64,000 nt of DNA from Carya illinoinensis (GCF_018687715.1 NC_056765.1:1984001-2048000), one strand, 5' to 3'. Positions 47,032 to 60,501 are shown, numbered from the stretch's first letter. The notes: generated by a model from the sequence alone, not told the origin. Program-made: numbers and translations.

Positions 47032-47825
47032 ATGAAGGTTTTCTTTTTTTAAAAAAAAAAAAAATACTCCTAATTACATTTTGAGGATTAATAGGGAGTA
47101 CTCTCGATCTCTTCCAATATTTTCCAATCTTGAACGCCATTAGATCATTTCCCCTTATCTTTCATGAATCAACCTATGATGATCACTTATATGACCTTTC
47201 GGATTGTGCAAACGATTTTGAGTACTTTTGCAACCAGTTTTAGCTAGCTATGCCAATAAGTAAATTAATGATAGTAATCCAATGCAATAAAGAGTTTTAT
47301 GGGGATCGGTAGTAGATTGCTTGTAAAGAAAGGATAACCAAAGTACTACTCATGTTAATTAAAATATATCTGAAGTTAACTTGGTACGTGGGTTTCATAT
47401 ATATGTCTGCAAATGATTCATTAGGTAGGGTATCATTTCACCTGAATGCTTGCTAGCTTATCAAGGAAATGCAAATTAAGAGAATAAGTAGTACTTCATA
47501 CTCCAATGTAGTTTTGAACTCATTATATATAGTATTTGAAAGTCAATCTTTCAAAAAAATTGCTTCATGGCACAAACCCCTACTGGGGTTTAATTTTATA
47601 AGTCAAAGAGAAATAATATTTGCAATCTTAATATGAGTAAGTTCACACACTTTCTTTGAAAAAAGTGAATGGATTAATTTAGAATCCATACGAAAAAAAT
47701 TATTTTTTAATATTAAACTCTATTTTTTTTTTCCTAAAAAGAGTCCTCGACACTTTGCACATTTGAAAATTATGTCTAGTATTACTCTTAATGATCAAAT
47801 GAGACATGATGCATATTATGGACAG

Positions 47826-48677
47826 ACCATAGGGATGCTGATTGGACAAGATGCCATTGCTACTAGGGTCGATGTAAATTCTGTGAACTCGAGTGGATTC
47901 ACACCCAAAGATGTCCTAGAATTAATGCTTCAAAGCGGAGACGAATCCTCTTTATATGATGTGGTTGAAATGTTTCACCATGCTGGAGCACTGAAATCTG
48001 GGGAAATGATCACAACAAATCATGAAACCCTTAAAGCTTGTCATGATCGAAATGATCAAGCAAAAGTTCAGCACCCTGATGCAAATCCATCATCAGAGAC
48101 AGTACCTTCTTCTTCTTCTTCTTCTCGTCTATCAAATATCTGGAAGGAACTGACAAAAGAAATAGAAGAATCATCAATGGAAAGCCAAAATGCGCTAATG
48201 GTTGTGGCTGTACTCATAGCAACATTAACATACCAAACAATGCTTAGCCCTCCGAGTGGTATTTTGTCACCAGAGAGGCTAGAGAGGCTGGAGAGGCTGT
48301 CATATTTTACAAGGATATATGTAGCGCCTGGAGAGGCTGTCATGGCTAATGATCTTGAAGTTTTTGCGCTTTTCACTGTTTTTAACAGCATAGGATTCAT
48401 TGCATCCATTGGCATGATATCACTCCTCACCAAAGGATTTCCTCTTAGGGCAGGCTTGCGGCTTGCCATTCTTTCAATGACTGCTACTTTTGTTATCGGA
48501 GTTTTCTATATTGCCCCTACGAATGACAACACTGTGTATGTCGTGGCTGGGGTAATGGGAGTGGGTGTCCTTGTAGAGTTTGCTCGGTTCATGCTCTGGT
48601 TGCTGAGGAAATGGGGTGTTCTTCCTATCAAAAAATTAAGATCATGTTCCTCTACAAGCAATCGATCAAGGGTTTGA
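47826..48677 (+). pseudogene. Ankyrin-PGG protein gene, exon 2
   Basis: The acceptor ...TTATGGACAG precedes 47826. Phase 0 joins HE from exon 1 to TIGMLIGQDAIATRV. The exon encodes the end of the ankyrin region, a linker with a Ser run (about 48110-48130), and the PGG domain starting SQNALMVVAVLIATLTYQT with about four hydrophobic segments, ending at TGA 48675-48677. This half would anchor the protein in the plasma membrane. Leucine/arginine repeats (LERLERLERL) near 48280 and a repeated PGEAV/GEAV segment reflect a short internal duplication. The exon itself is open; only exon 1 is frameshifted. The intron is 8.0 kb because of inserted elements. Confidence 0.85.
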
Positions 48678-50588
48678 TTGTAATATTGTCACTTTTCCTT
48701 CGTTTGTTTTGTGTTAAATGGGAACTGTGCAGTAAGTGTGCTTCTACACGACATTAGATCTCATGCATGTCTTACAAGAATGCAGATCACCTAATGTTTC
48801 TTGGGAATTAAGATGTTGAATATGTATAAGGTGCTTGTCACTAACTGTGTTGGAATTTTTGTAATGCCAAGTTAAGTTTTACTTGGGTGCTTTTATGAAA
48901 AAGAAGTGTTACTGTCACAAATAGATCTCATTAAAATAAATTCACAAATTGATAATACGTTAGATCAATTTTACAATAAAAATAATTTTACAATATAACA
49001 TATGTACGTACTACATCAAGCAACGGTAATTTGTGGCTGACTAAAACATTTCTCTTTCTAAAAAAAAAAGAAGAAAATTATCGTAAAAATCGAAGTACTA
49101 CCAAGGAAACTCTCTAGGCCAGGGATAGCGAAAGCTGTCTCTAAGTGATCAAAAGCTAGCAAGAGGATGATACATCTTGATCACCATTAATAATGGACAA
49201 CAATATTTTTAAAGTTTGGGATGACCCATATACAGCTTTATCAAAATATATTGAAACAGCTTGCATTTCCTTCCTTCATTTTCATGAAAATGACAAGAGA
49301 AACTTGCTATATATAGCTGCTATTTTAGCACTTGGGGTGGGACCATTGTGAGAAAACGCCACAAAAAATAATACAGTTATAAAGAGATTTCATCAAAATA
49401 AATTTATAAATTGACTTGATTTTTGTGATATGTTAAATATATTTTATAATAAAAATAATTTTATAATTTAATGTATTATATTAAACTAAAGCATAAGCTT
49501 TTTCCTATGAGCAATTAATGGTTTCTTTAACTAGCTTAGCATAAGCTTTCACCCATCTCGTGCCCTATTAAAATTTGGCACTTTTTTTAAGAAGATCTTG
49601 AGTTTAGGGAAAAGAAGTCTAAGCACTTGCTTGGATATTGTTATTGAAGTCTACGTGTAGACTGTTGCTAAATCTCCATAAAACCAAAACATGACCAAGT
49701 TTTTTTTTTTTTTTTGACACAATGACCAAGTTGATAGAATGATTGGGTTCAACATACAAGGTCATAATCGGCATTGAACAAAGCAAGCCCCGAATTTGTG
49801 GCAAAAACAGTTGCCCATGATTGCACCTGTTCCTTGTCTCCCCTTTAAACAGTGACGCCGAACAGAATAGCGATTATCCTGCAGGCTAGTTCCAATAGAT
49901 GATTCATAAGAGAAAAATTGCCCAAAACCAGAGAGAAACGTCTCTAGGGTTTAACTGAATATTATCAAATCAAACAATCATCGAAATCAGTCCACAAGCC
50001 GGACTGTTATAGCAAAAAATCGTGTTTATCCGAATTTTTCCAAAAATAGAAAAATCTCAGAAATCACTCCAAATTGAAATTCGAAATAAAATAAGCAATC
50101 TGCAAAAAATCCGGCCCAAATCGGGTTTAAAATGACTTCCTAACTGACAAGCGAAATATTACCATAAATAGAAAAGAATAACTAAAACTAGTGATTTGGA
50201 TGGGAAAATAGCAGAATTTGAGGTCGAAAAATGTGGACAGCGTGCGCGCCGAAAAGAGCTTTCCGAATTGGGGTCTTATGTGCGATTCCGACACCCGTAG
50301 CCAAAGTTATGGCCAAAAGACTGAAACGCACTCAAAACGGCCCCAATGAGGAACATATCACAATCGATTCCCGCCTTTGCGCTGATCTGCCAACTCATGG
50401 TATCTCAGCGCCATCAAGGTGCAATCTGACAGCTCAGCATCATCTTTCTCGGATCCCCTTGCATCAAACAGTCAGTACAAGTTGTACAACTGTCGGATAG
50501 AACCAATTGTCATTGCTGTAAAAATAAAAATTCACAGCAAAATGCTATTACCCACCCTTACATGACTCACCCCTTCACTAAAGATTAA
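48678..50588. other. Downstream intergenic, no gene seen
   Basis: 3' flank of the ankyrin gene. 49980-50520 is GC-richer (GAGCTTTCCGAATTGGGGTC and similar) than its surroundings and looks like an old LTR or other repeat remnant, but I found no ends. At 49700-49721 a tiny T16-GACACA insert is flanked by ATGACCAAG on both sides (49691-49699, 49722-49730). Confidence 0.4.
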
Positions 50589-50780
50589 GGTTAGATTTAG
50601 AATAGATTTGGTATGAAAGTTAGAAATTATATGAAATATTATTTTTTAATATTATTATTATTTTAAAATTTTAAAAAGTTGAATTGTTTATTATATTTTA
50701 TGTGAAAATTTATTAAAATCATAATAATTAAATTAGATTAGATGAAATGAGATGATTTTAATATCCAAACTGAGCCTAAC
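50589..50780. mobile_element. Possible short MITE
   Basis: An AT-rich stretch between GGTTAGATTTAGAATAGATT and AATATCCAAACTGAGCCTAA; the right end reversed resembles the TTTGGATGTTGAG family at 13037. The inverted ends are weak. Confidence 0.35.
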
Positions 50781-51067
50781 ATAGCCAATTAAGCCTACCC
50801 ACATTGCCTTACCCTTACCCAATTTGATTTTATACTCGCCGCCTATTTTGTTCGAAATGTTACGGTTATAAAAGATTTTAAAAATAAATAAATTTATAAA
50901 ATAATGTGTCTTTATATAATATGTTAAATTTATTTTATAATTTAATATAACATGTAAATCATATTAGTTTCTAAATTTTGTTAGACGAATTTCTAGGTAG
51001 GTAAAAGCATTTCTCTTCTTTACAGATTGTGTCCAAGTTCTAGCCACGATTGCAACCTCTACACTTA

Positions 51068-51608
51068 GAGCACTAGCATTGGTTTCATTATATGCATCTT
51101 CAAAATCACAATTTTTGAAAATTGATTTTGCATATAAAGAAAAATCTCCACATTGGATTATGCATTTTTGAACCAAATAACAATAAAATATTATTATTTT
51201 TTATTTTTTAAATTATTATTTTTATATATTTTATAATTAACACAATGTGCTCAAAAATACAAATTTCATATATCTAAATATTACCAATTTTATATATCAA
51301 AATGACTACTTTTATCAATAAATATTAATATATATTAAAAAAACACTTTGTATCATCAACTTAATATAAACTTAATATATCAAAATCATATTAATACAAA
51401 TTTCACAAAATTGATTTTAATGGGTAGGAGAGAGAAAAAATAGTAAAATAATGTTTGAAGAGTGAATTGTGGTTCTTCAAACTTGAATAAATACTATTCA
51501 TAATTCTTCAAAATTTTGAAGATACATAATTCAATATAGACTAATTTAAAGGGATATTATTTAAATATAAAGATGAATATAAAGATGCATAGGCTATTGC
51601 CAATGCTC
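51068..51608. mobile_element. Tourist-like MITE with TTA duplication
   Basis: It starts GAGCACTAGCATTGG after TTA (51065-51067) and ends GCCAATGCTC before TTA (51609-51611). Subterminal GCATCTTC / GATGCATAGGC pairs support the inverted structure. 541 bp, no ORF. Confidence 0.7.
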
Positions 51609-51696
51609 TTATATTGGCAAAACTTAAAACGTCATACAATATGAACGTGGATAGAGAAAACGCATCAATCCACAACAAAAACAACTTTTATATATT

Positions 51697-51703
<7 letters not shown>

Positions 51704-51736
<33 letters not shown>
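51704..51736. repeat. GA microsatellite
   Basis: About 16 uninterrupted GA units. Confidence 0.9.
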
Positions 51737-51739
<3 letters not shown>

Positions 51740-51840
51740 AGACCGTGAAGACGAAAGTCCCATCTGTACATACGCAACTAACTTCCAAAATCCGATAGCC
51801 AGACAGAGATCTAAAGAAAAAGTAGAGATGTTCTTTCTAA

Positions 51841-52199
51841 GAGCATTCCCATCCGTATCCACATCCTCATCCCTATAATTTAACTTAAAATCACATTTTC
51901 TCAAATTTTTTCCTAAATTTTATTCATCTTTTAAAAACCTCTCATATCTCATTTCCTATCTCTATCTCTATTCTATTAAATAATATTTTTCTATTCTTTT
52001 TTTATTACTTTTTTCTCTCTCTTCCATTTACAATTTTAACTACTAACTTTTTTGTCTTATAATCTTTTTTTAAAATATCAATTTCTATTAAATTTTTTTA
52101 CGGTTTTGAATATCAAATACAGTATTTTTTTAACCGAAATTTGTATTATAAAAATAGTAATTTTTTTTTATTTAATTAGTGCATTTTCTAACGTGATGG
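51841..52199 (+). mobile_element. Left end of a Harbinger/Tourist element (Harbinger-2), cut by a hAT
   Basis: It starts GAGCATTCCCATCCGTATCC after TAA (51838-51840), with CCCTATAATTT just inside, matching the right terminus of Harbinger-1 read in reverse. It continues as T-rich DNA until CGTGATGG (52192-52199), where a hAT end begins. The matching right part is not seen here. Confidence 0.65.
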
Positions 52200-53286
<1,087 letters not shown>

Positions 53287-53291
53287 GTATC
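53287..53291. repeat. Target duplication of the SIRE element (GTATC)
   Basis: GTATC is repeated at 61804-61808 right after the other LTR. Confidence 0.9.
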
Positions 53292-54632
53292 TGTTGCCCA
53301 GATGACTAACACAAGAGAGGGGTGAATTGAGTTGTATTAAAAAAAATAACAATTATAAATCAAATATACAATATAAAATAGAAACAAAATACGAAATAGC
53401 ATTAAATATAAAGAGTAAGGGTAAGAGAGAAGCAAACTCAGTATGTTAACGAGGTTCGGCCCCACTGCCTACGTCCTCGCCTCAAGCTACCCCTTGAGGA
53501 TTCCCAAATTCACTATTCAACCTCCTTCAGGTGGAGATAGAAACCTATTACACTTTTGAACAATACCGCTATAAAGGATCCGTGTAGAACATCCTCTACA
53601 CTTGCAATCACCTTACACGTGGTGATTCAACTATTCCCTGTGTAGAACACTTTCTATACGCACAAGGGTTATACACAGTACCCTTTTACTGATACAAGAG
53701 CTGATAGTGGGTAGGTTATCAGAAAACACTCCTCAATGAGTGAAATAAGAACAATACAGCGCAAACTATATCTCTTAAAATGAATAAAGATTAAGGCTCA
53801 ATGCTTAGAGAAGAGAGAATGAAAGCTTTGAATGAATGTTGTATGCTCTGGATGTTGTAAATGTGAAGCTCTCAAATGATCTATTTATAGGCATATGAGA
53901 CTTCATATTCAAATTTAAAAAGATTCACATGTCAAAGACAACATCATTTACTTTTTCAAAAAATTCAAATAAAAGGTTCTTATTTTTCAATTGTCAAAGA
54001 CAACATCATTCATTTTTCAAAAACTTCAAACCTAATCTTTTACTTTTGGCATATGACAAAATGAGCACACTTTACTTTTCAAAAAATTTAAACCTAATCT
54101 TTTACTTTTTGCATATGACAAAAGGAGCACACTTTACTTTTCAAAAAATTCAAACCTAATCTTTTACTTTTTGCATATGTCAAAAAAAGCATCAATCACT
54201 TTTGAAAATATTCAAATAAAACATGCACATGTGAAAGATGACAATCAATCATCTTTAATATTTTCAAAGTTCAACCATTTAATCAAGGTATGCACATGTG
54301 AAAGATGACAATCAATCATCTTTCAAAATTTTCAAATTTAATTTTCAAAATATTCATGCACATGTGGAAAATGTATTTTAATGCTTTATAATAAAATATT
54401 AATTTTGAGCCTTAATCCTAATTTCAAATTTTTAAGAGATTTACAACATTACTCTATGACTTTAATGTGAACTTGTTCCTTTCTTGCTCATGCTTGTTTT
54501 CTTGATGTGCTTGACTCCATTGTATAGATAACTTGAGCTTGAGACTCCTTTATTTTTTGAATTCATTTGTTATCATCAAAATCCATGTGTAGATATATAA
54601 TTAAACAAAGCTTGAAACCTTGGGTTTAACAA
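53292..54632 (-). repeat. 3' LTR of SIRE
   Basis: 1341 bp. It contains tandem units of about 60 bp (GAGCACACTTTACTTTTCAA, 53925-54190). It begins after the PPT at 54633-54646. Confidence 0.92.
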
Positions 54633-54847
54633 TCTCCCCCTTTTTGATGATAACAAATACTTGATAGAACCTGAAGCCTGTATTAATACTTAAGCTCCCC
54701 CTAAGAATGTGCGTTAGTTTTTCAAGCAAAAGTATGAATATAATTCCAATCATATATAACAAATTTAGCAATTCAAACAATGTTAATGTTCTAGTCTAAC
54801 ACTTCTCCCCCTTTTGGCATCATTAAAAAGGACCCGCAACAAATAAA

Positions 54848-55629
54848 TGGACAGAAGAAAAAGGTGCGTTAGTAGACACTATAGATAGTTGAAAAAAAAT
54901 TGGATCCGTCCGTAACCCGACAAGTGTGGCTGAAGATTTGAAAAAATCGCCTGATGTTGTTGACAAACGAGATTGAAGGCTCCGAGTTTCTAAAAAATGT
55001 CATTTTCACCGATTGGGAAAAAAATCACATTGCTCTTTGACTTGGGTGATAGCTCGTCTGGTTCTTTATGCTATCTCTATAAAATCAGTCTTAAAGTTCA
55101 TCCAATCCGCATCAAGTTTATTTCTCATCTCTATAACTCATCTGCATTCCTTCAACATTCTCGTTTTAAGCCTTCTATTCTTTTCTCAATGGCTCATTCT
55201 TCTAACATTTCTCTAGATCTATCCATGAGGCATTTTGCACCTCAATCTCCTGTCCTTTCTGCAGCTGCCATTGGTGCCATGTTGCAGCAAGAAAATAATA
55301 ATTTGGCTAATAAGTCAAATTCTGATGCTATCTATGACTTGGTGAGTCTTGGGACTCACTACTCTTCCTCTATTGTTGCTTTTTCCCAGCGGCTACAAGT
55401 CAGAGATCATGAAGTTGAAAAGCTCAAAGAACAAATTGTTGTACTTCAATGAATTGTTCAAGAGTCTCACACAAGGGAAGAAATCATTCGGCATAAGAAT
55501 AAACAGTTGAAATCTTTATTAGATTCTTCATTCCGCTTGCCAGTTCCCATGGATAAGAATGACATGATATTATATAAAGAGAATGAGCGTCTCAAACATG
55601 GGGCTAAGAATCTCAAGTTTATGTAAAAG
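54848..55629 (+). other. Segment homologous to the Athila-2 env-position unit, antisense in SIRE
   Basis: From TGGACAGAAGAAAAAGGTGC to the stop codon of the coiled-coil ORF, this stretch aligns by eye with 22873-23720. It has one instead of three 58-bp repeats. The homology starts and ends at the same functional points (upstream repeat, TATA, ORF, stop). No target duplication was found at its ends. Confidence 0.75.
55188..55626 (+). pseudogene. Second copy of the coiled-coil ORF, interrupted
   Basis: ATG 55188 (MAHSSNISLDLSMRHFAP) leads into the same body as the Athila-2 ORF (VLSAAAIGAMLQQEN, VSLGTHYSSSIVAFSQR, HEVEKLKEQIVVLQ). A TGA at 55450-55452 replaces CGA, a CpG transition. Beyond it the frame continues to the common end ERLKHGAKNLKFM and TAA. 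The N-terminus is 11 residues longer, with the frame preserved. A TATAAAA lies at about 55079. It overlaps no SIRE coding sequence and runs against it. Confidence 0.6.
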
Positions 55630-55674
55630 TATTTAAAAAATCTATCTCTATTTTTATTGACTCTAGTCTATCTT

Positions 55675-57732
55675 TTAAGAGATATTCATAGCATGTATCA
55701 TACCTATTTCTCTTCTGATCATACATAATCTATCTTCTGGTAAAGGTTTTGTGAAAATATCTGCTAACTGATCGTGTGTGTTTGTGAACTCTAGTACTAT
55801 ATCGTCTTTCTGCACATGATCTCGAAGAAAATGATATCTTATTTCAATATGTTTAGTTCTAGAATGTTGTATTGGGTTCTTTGAAAGATTTATAGCACTT
55901 GTATTATCACATTTGATTGGAATGTAATTATACATGAGTTTAAAATCTTCAAGTTGTTGCTTCATGTAGAGAACTTGAGTACAACAACTACCCGCAGCAA
56001 CATATTCTGCCTCAGCAGTAGATAGTGCAATAGAATTTTGTTTTTTACTAAACCAGGAAACTAGTGCATGATCTAAGAAATGGCATGCTCCACTAGTGCT
56101 TTTTCGATCTATTTTACCGCCAGCATAATCTGCATCTGTGTAGTTGATTAGATCGAAAGATGTGTGCTTAGGGTACCATAACCCTAGGTTAATTGTACCA
56201 CTAAGAAATCTAAGAATGCGCTTAACTGCAATTAAATGTGATTCTTTTGGAGATGATTGAAAGCGTGCACATAAGCACACACTAAACATAATATCTGGTC
56301 TACTGGCTGTTAAATATAATAAACTACCAATCATACCTCGATATATCTTCGAGTCAACTGGCTTACCGGATTCATCTTTATCAAGTTTAGTTGATGGGCT
56401 CATTGGTGTTCCAATTTCCTTAGCACCTTCCATCCCAAACTTCTTCAGTAATTCCTTAATATATTTTGATTGATTGATGAATGTCCCACTTTTTGTTTGC
56501 TTAATTTGCAATCCGAGAAAGAATGTAAGTTCTCCCATCATGCTCATCTCAAATTCTTCCTGCATAGTCTTAACAAAAACTTGACACATATTTTCATTAG
56601 TAGTACCAAATATTATATCATCAACATAAATCTGAATAAAAAGAATATCATCATTTTCATATTTAATGAAAAGAGTTGTGTCGATTTTTCCTCTTGAAAA
56701 ACCTTTTTCAATCAAGAAACCACTGAATCTCTCGTACCAAGCTCTAGGAGCTTGTTTAAGTCCATATAGTACTTTTGTGAGTTTGAAAACATGATTTGGG
56801 GAAATATGATTTTCAAAACCTGGAGGTTGCTCAACATATACCTCTTCATTTATAAAACCATTTAAGAAAGCACTTTTAACATCCTTTTGAAAAAGTTTGA
56901 AATCTTTATAACAAGCATATGCAAATAGCATTCGAATAGCTTCTAATCTTGCGACTGGTGCATATGTCTCATCATAATCGATTCCTTCTTCTTGATTAAA
57001 ACCTTGGACTACAAGTCGAACCTTATTTCTAGTAATGACTCCGGACTCATCTTTTTTGTTTCTAAAAACCTATTTTGTTCCAATAATAGTATGATTTTTG
57101 AGTCTAGGAACAAGTGTCCAAACATCATTTCTTTCAAATTGATTCAACTCTTCTTGCATAGCTAGAATTCAAGATTCATCAAGAAATGCGTCATCAATAT
57201 TTTTGGGTTCAATCTGAGATAGAAAAGCAGTATGATTGCAAATATTTCTAAGAGATGATCGAGTACTTACATCTTGTGAAGGTTCTCCTAAAATTTGTTT
57301 CACTGGAAGATCTTTCACAAATTTTCACTGTTTGGTTGCATCTTGTATTAAATTTTGATGATCTTTCCTGATGGTTCTATGTTGAACTTCTTCTATTGTG
57401 TTCTCTTTGTTGAGATTGAGACTTTCCGTATTATTTATACCTCCTGTTTCTTCATCAATAGATTTCTTGGAGAGTGAAAAATTAGATTTATCAAATACTA
57501 AATGCATAGATTCTTGTACAGTCAAAGTCTTTTTATTGAATACTCTATAAGCTTTACTATTAGTAGAATACCCAAGAAAAATACCTTCATAAGATTTTGC
57601 ATCAAACTTGCCTAAATTATCCCTGTCATTCAAAATAAAACATTTGCATCCAAATACATGAAAGTAACCCATGTTGGGCTTTTTCTCATTCCAAAGCTCA
57701 TAGGGGGTTTTATCTAATTTAGACCTTAGCAT
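55675..57732 (-). pseudogene. SIRE integrase C-terminus, RT and RNase H
   Basis: Reading down from 57732: the integrase-RT linker (KTPYELWNEKKPNMGYFHVFGC), then RT ([41 protein letters not shown]) and RNase H (YTDADYAGGKIDRKSTSG, ALSTAEAEYVAA, ADIFTKPLPEDR), ending at TAA 55675-55677. Stops at 57325-57327, 57169-57171 and 57070-57072 interrupt it; at least the last two stand where Trp is expected. The YVDD catalytic motif is intact. Confidence 0.9.
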
Positions 57733-57774
57733 AACTCTATTTATAACATAACATGCAGTACTTACCGCTTCGGC

Positions 57775-58767
57775 CTAAAAGTAACTAGGCAAGTTGTTCT
57801 CATTGAGCATTGTTCTTGCCATCTCTTGAAGAGATCTATTTTTCCTCTTTACTACCCCATTTTGTTGAGGAGTTCGAGGAGCAGAAAAATTATATACAAA
57901 ACCATTTTCATCACAAAATGTTTCTATATTTTTATTAACAAACTCTTTTCCCCTATCACTTCGGATACTTGAAATAGTATAGCCCTTTTCATTTTGAATT
58001 CTCTTGCATAACTTGGTAAAGGCATTATGTGCATCATCTTTATGAGTAAGAAAGATGACCCAAGTATATCTAGAGAAATCATCAACAATAACAAATGCAT
58101 AATATTTTCCTCCTAGACTTGCAACTCTATTTGGTCCAAAACGATCCATGTGTATCAGTTGCAATGGTCTAGTAGTGGAAATACGTTTCTTGGTTTTAAA
58201 AGAAGTTTTTGTTTGTTTACCAAATTGGCATGCATCACAAATTTTGTCTTTAAGAAAATTTATTTTTGGTAAACCTCTTACAAGATCATTTTTTGAAAGT
58301 TTGGAAATAAGTTCCATGTTGGCATGACCTAATCTTTTATGCCATAGCCAACTAGTTTCATTTTGAGCTAAAAAGCAAATAGTATCTTATGAGGTAATTT
58401 CTTCAAAATCGATTGTATAAACATTATTGCTTCTAAAAGCAATAAAACAAATATTATAATCATGATCATTCAAAATAATGCACTTATCCATTTTGAAAGT
58501 AACTGTAAATCCTTTATCACATAATTGACTTATGCTCAAAAGATTATGTTTTAGACCTTCAACAAGTAGAACATTTTCAATTATAAGAGAAGATTCATTA
58601 CCAATTTTACCTATTCCCATGATCTTCCCTTTCAAGTTGTCTCCAAATGTTACGTATCCTTCTTCTTTAGATCTAAGATCAAAAAATTTAGTCTTGTCTC
58701 CTGTCATGTGTCTTGAACATTCACTATCTAAAACCATTTGTTTTTGCTTGTGGATGACTTCATGCAT
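57775..58767 (-). pseudogene. SIRE protease and integrase core
   Basis: The protease active site reads VLDSECSRHMTGD, with Glu in place of the usual Gly after DS. Gag-pre-integrase follows (WLWHKRLGHANMELI). The integrase core has Asp in HMDRFGP, Asp in SIRSDRGKEF, and NGVVKRKNRSLQEMART, where Lys stands at the catalytic Glu. A stop (TAA, near 58387) lies between protease and integrase, and TAG 57775-57777 replaces a probable Trp. The enzyme would be dead even if read through. Confidence 0.9.
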
Positions 58768-58821
58768 ACCTATAAAAGCAATTAAAATGATTTTTCTTAG
58801 TACCCAAGTTCTTTGGGTCCT

Positions 58822-60456
58822 TTATTTATTAGTATTAGAAGAAACAAGATTTTTATGTATCCAAATGACCTTAATAGTCATTGTATGATTTCTTCTAATA
58901 GGACAAGTATGATAATTATGACCATTTCTATTATAGAAATTGCAAATAACATGTGACATATATGAAAAACTTGAATGATTATAATAATATATCTTTTTGA
59001 TAAAATTATTTTTATGAAAATAATTTTGAATATTGGTCTTTGATGTAGAAGGATTATTAAAGAAATTTTTATAAGGTTTGTATTTTTGTTTTGGCATATA
59101 TCCAAAGTCTGCCTTATCAAAAACACATCTTTGACTACCAAAAAGTTTTTCAAAATTTCTTTTTCCATTCGTAAAATTTTCAACAATATTTTCTAAATCA
59201 GTTTTCTTCTTATTCAACTCAAGATTTTCATCTTTCAAAATGATACTTTCTTTTCTTAAAATATCAATTTCGTTTGTCAAAGAAAAATTTTTCTTTTTCA
59301 AAGCAGTATACTTAATACCCAATTTTTCAAATTCTTCATATACCTCTTCTAAAACATTTTACAATTCTTCATATGAAGGATTTTCAATATTATCAAGATT
59401 TGTTACCTCAATGTCATCTTTTGCCATAAGTCAAAGATTTGCTAATTCTCTATTGCTTGCTTTTCTATCTGAGCTACTTGAATCATCATCTCATGTATCT
59501 TTCATTGCTTTCTTGCCCTTGTTTCGATCTTTCTTTAGCAGATGACAATCTGGCTTGATACGATCTGGCTTATTGCATTTATGACAAATTAAAATGTCAT
59601 TTTTACCTGAATCTTTATTAGAAAACTTTTTGAAGGATTTCCTCGGAGGAGTTTTATTTTTCTTTAAGAACTTCTGAATTCTTCCTGTTATCATCGCAAC
59701 TTCTTCATCTTTGTCTTCATTTTCCTCATCTTCATCACTTTCACTTTCATGAAGAACAGCTTTAAGTGTCAAGCTCTTTTTTGGCTTTCCTTCTTCTTCT
59801 CCTCTTTTCAATTTGTACTCATGGGTAATAAATGACCCGATGAGTTCATTCACTTTGAGCTTCTTGAGGTCTCTAGCTTCAAGAATCGCTGTCACTTTTG
59901 ATTCCCAGCGTTTTAGTAGAGAGTTGAGAACTTTTCTTACTATCTCCACCTTAGAATAAATTTTGCCAAGAGCTGTCAAGCTGTTTATGATGTTAGTAAA
60001 ACGAGTGTACATACTAGAAATAGATTCATCATCATTCATCTTAAACATTTCATATTCATGAGTAAGAATATAAATTTTTGATTCATTAACTTGCGAAGTT
60101 CTTTCATAAGTAACTTCCAAGTTATCCCAAATTTCTATTGCCGTAGCACAAGTCATTATTCTATTAAATTCATTTCTATTGAAAGCATTAAATAATAAAT
60201 TCATAGCAGTTAAATTCAAAGTATAAAGTCTATCGTCTTCATAATCAAACTCTTCTTCTTCCTTTTTGACCTTTACTCCATCAACCACTTTTATTGGAAT
60301 ATAAGGTACATTTACAATGCATTTTCAGATTTCTCGACCTTGAGCCTGAAGGAATATTCTCATTCTAACCTTCCAGAATGAGTAATTGTCTCTACAAAAG
60401 AGTGGAGGTCGACTGCTAGATTGACCTTCACCAAATGAAACTGCAACGTTAGCCAT
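58822..60456 (-). pseudogene. SIRE gag with coiled coil and two defective knuckles
   Basis: The start is ATG 60454-60456 (MANVAVSFGEGQSSSRPPLF), 46 bp after the primer site. Capsid-type helices follow (MTCATAIEIWDNLEVTYERT, SISSMYTRFTNIINSL). The knuckle reads CHKCNKPDRIKPDC, with Arg at the zinc-binding His. A long charged coiled coil (59322-59150) precedes a second knuckle, CNFYNRNGHNYHTC, which has lost a Cys. TGA at 60325-60327 and 59491-59493 appear at probable Trp codons; other stops lie near 59440 and 59360. Confidence 0.88.
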
Positions 60457-60501
60457 AAGATCTTAACTCAAAAGATAGTTAATCTTATAACAGAGCTCTT
60501 A

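Larger units (their letters stand above)
41461..47062 (+). mobile_element. Full-length L1-type LINE inserted in the ankyrin intron
   Basis: A 16-bp duplication, AATACTCCTAATTACA, flanks it (41445-41460 and 47063-47078). The element ends in a run of A before the right copy, as expected for target-primed insertion. Order: 5' UTR with a 46-bp tandem repeat (GAGGTGGTGCGATA units near 41516 and 41555), ORF1 with CCHC, then endonuclease, RT, zf-RVT and RNase H. Several frameshifts and stops make it inactive. It is in the same orientation as the host gene. Confidence 0.92.

Noticed and set aside
50231..50500. 89-codon GC-richer frame
   Set aside because: No domain, no splice context; the region looks like a decayed repeat, so it was noted only as such.
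53929..54159. 76-codon Phe/Lys-rich frame in both SIRE LTRs
   Set aside because: It is a direct translation of the 60-bp tandem units and lies antisense in an LTR.
58532..58888. 118-codon plus-strand frame in SIRE
   Set aside because: It is antisense to the gag/protease region, with no homology or promoter context.
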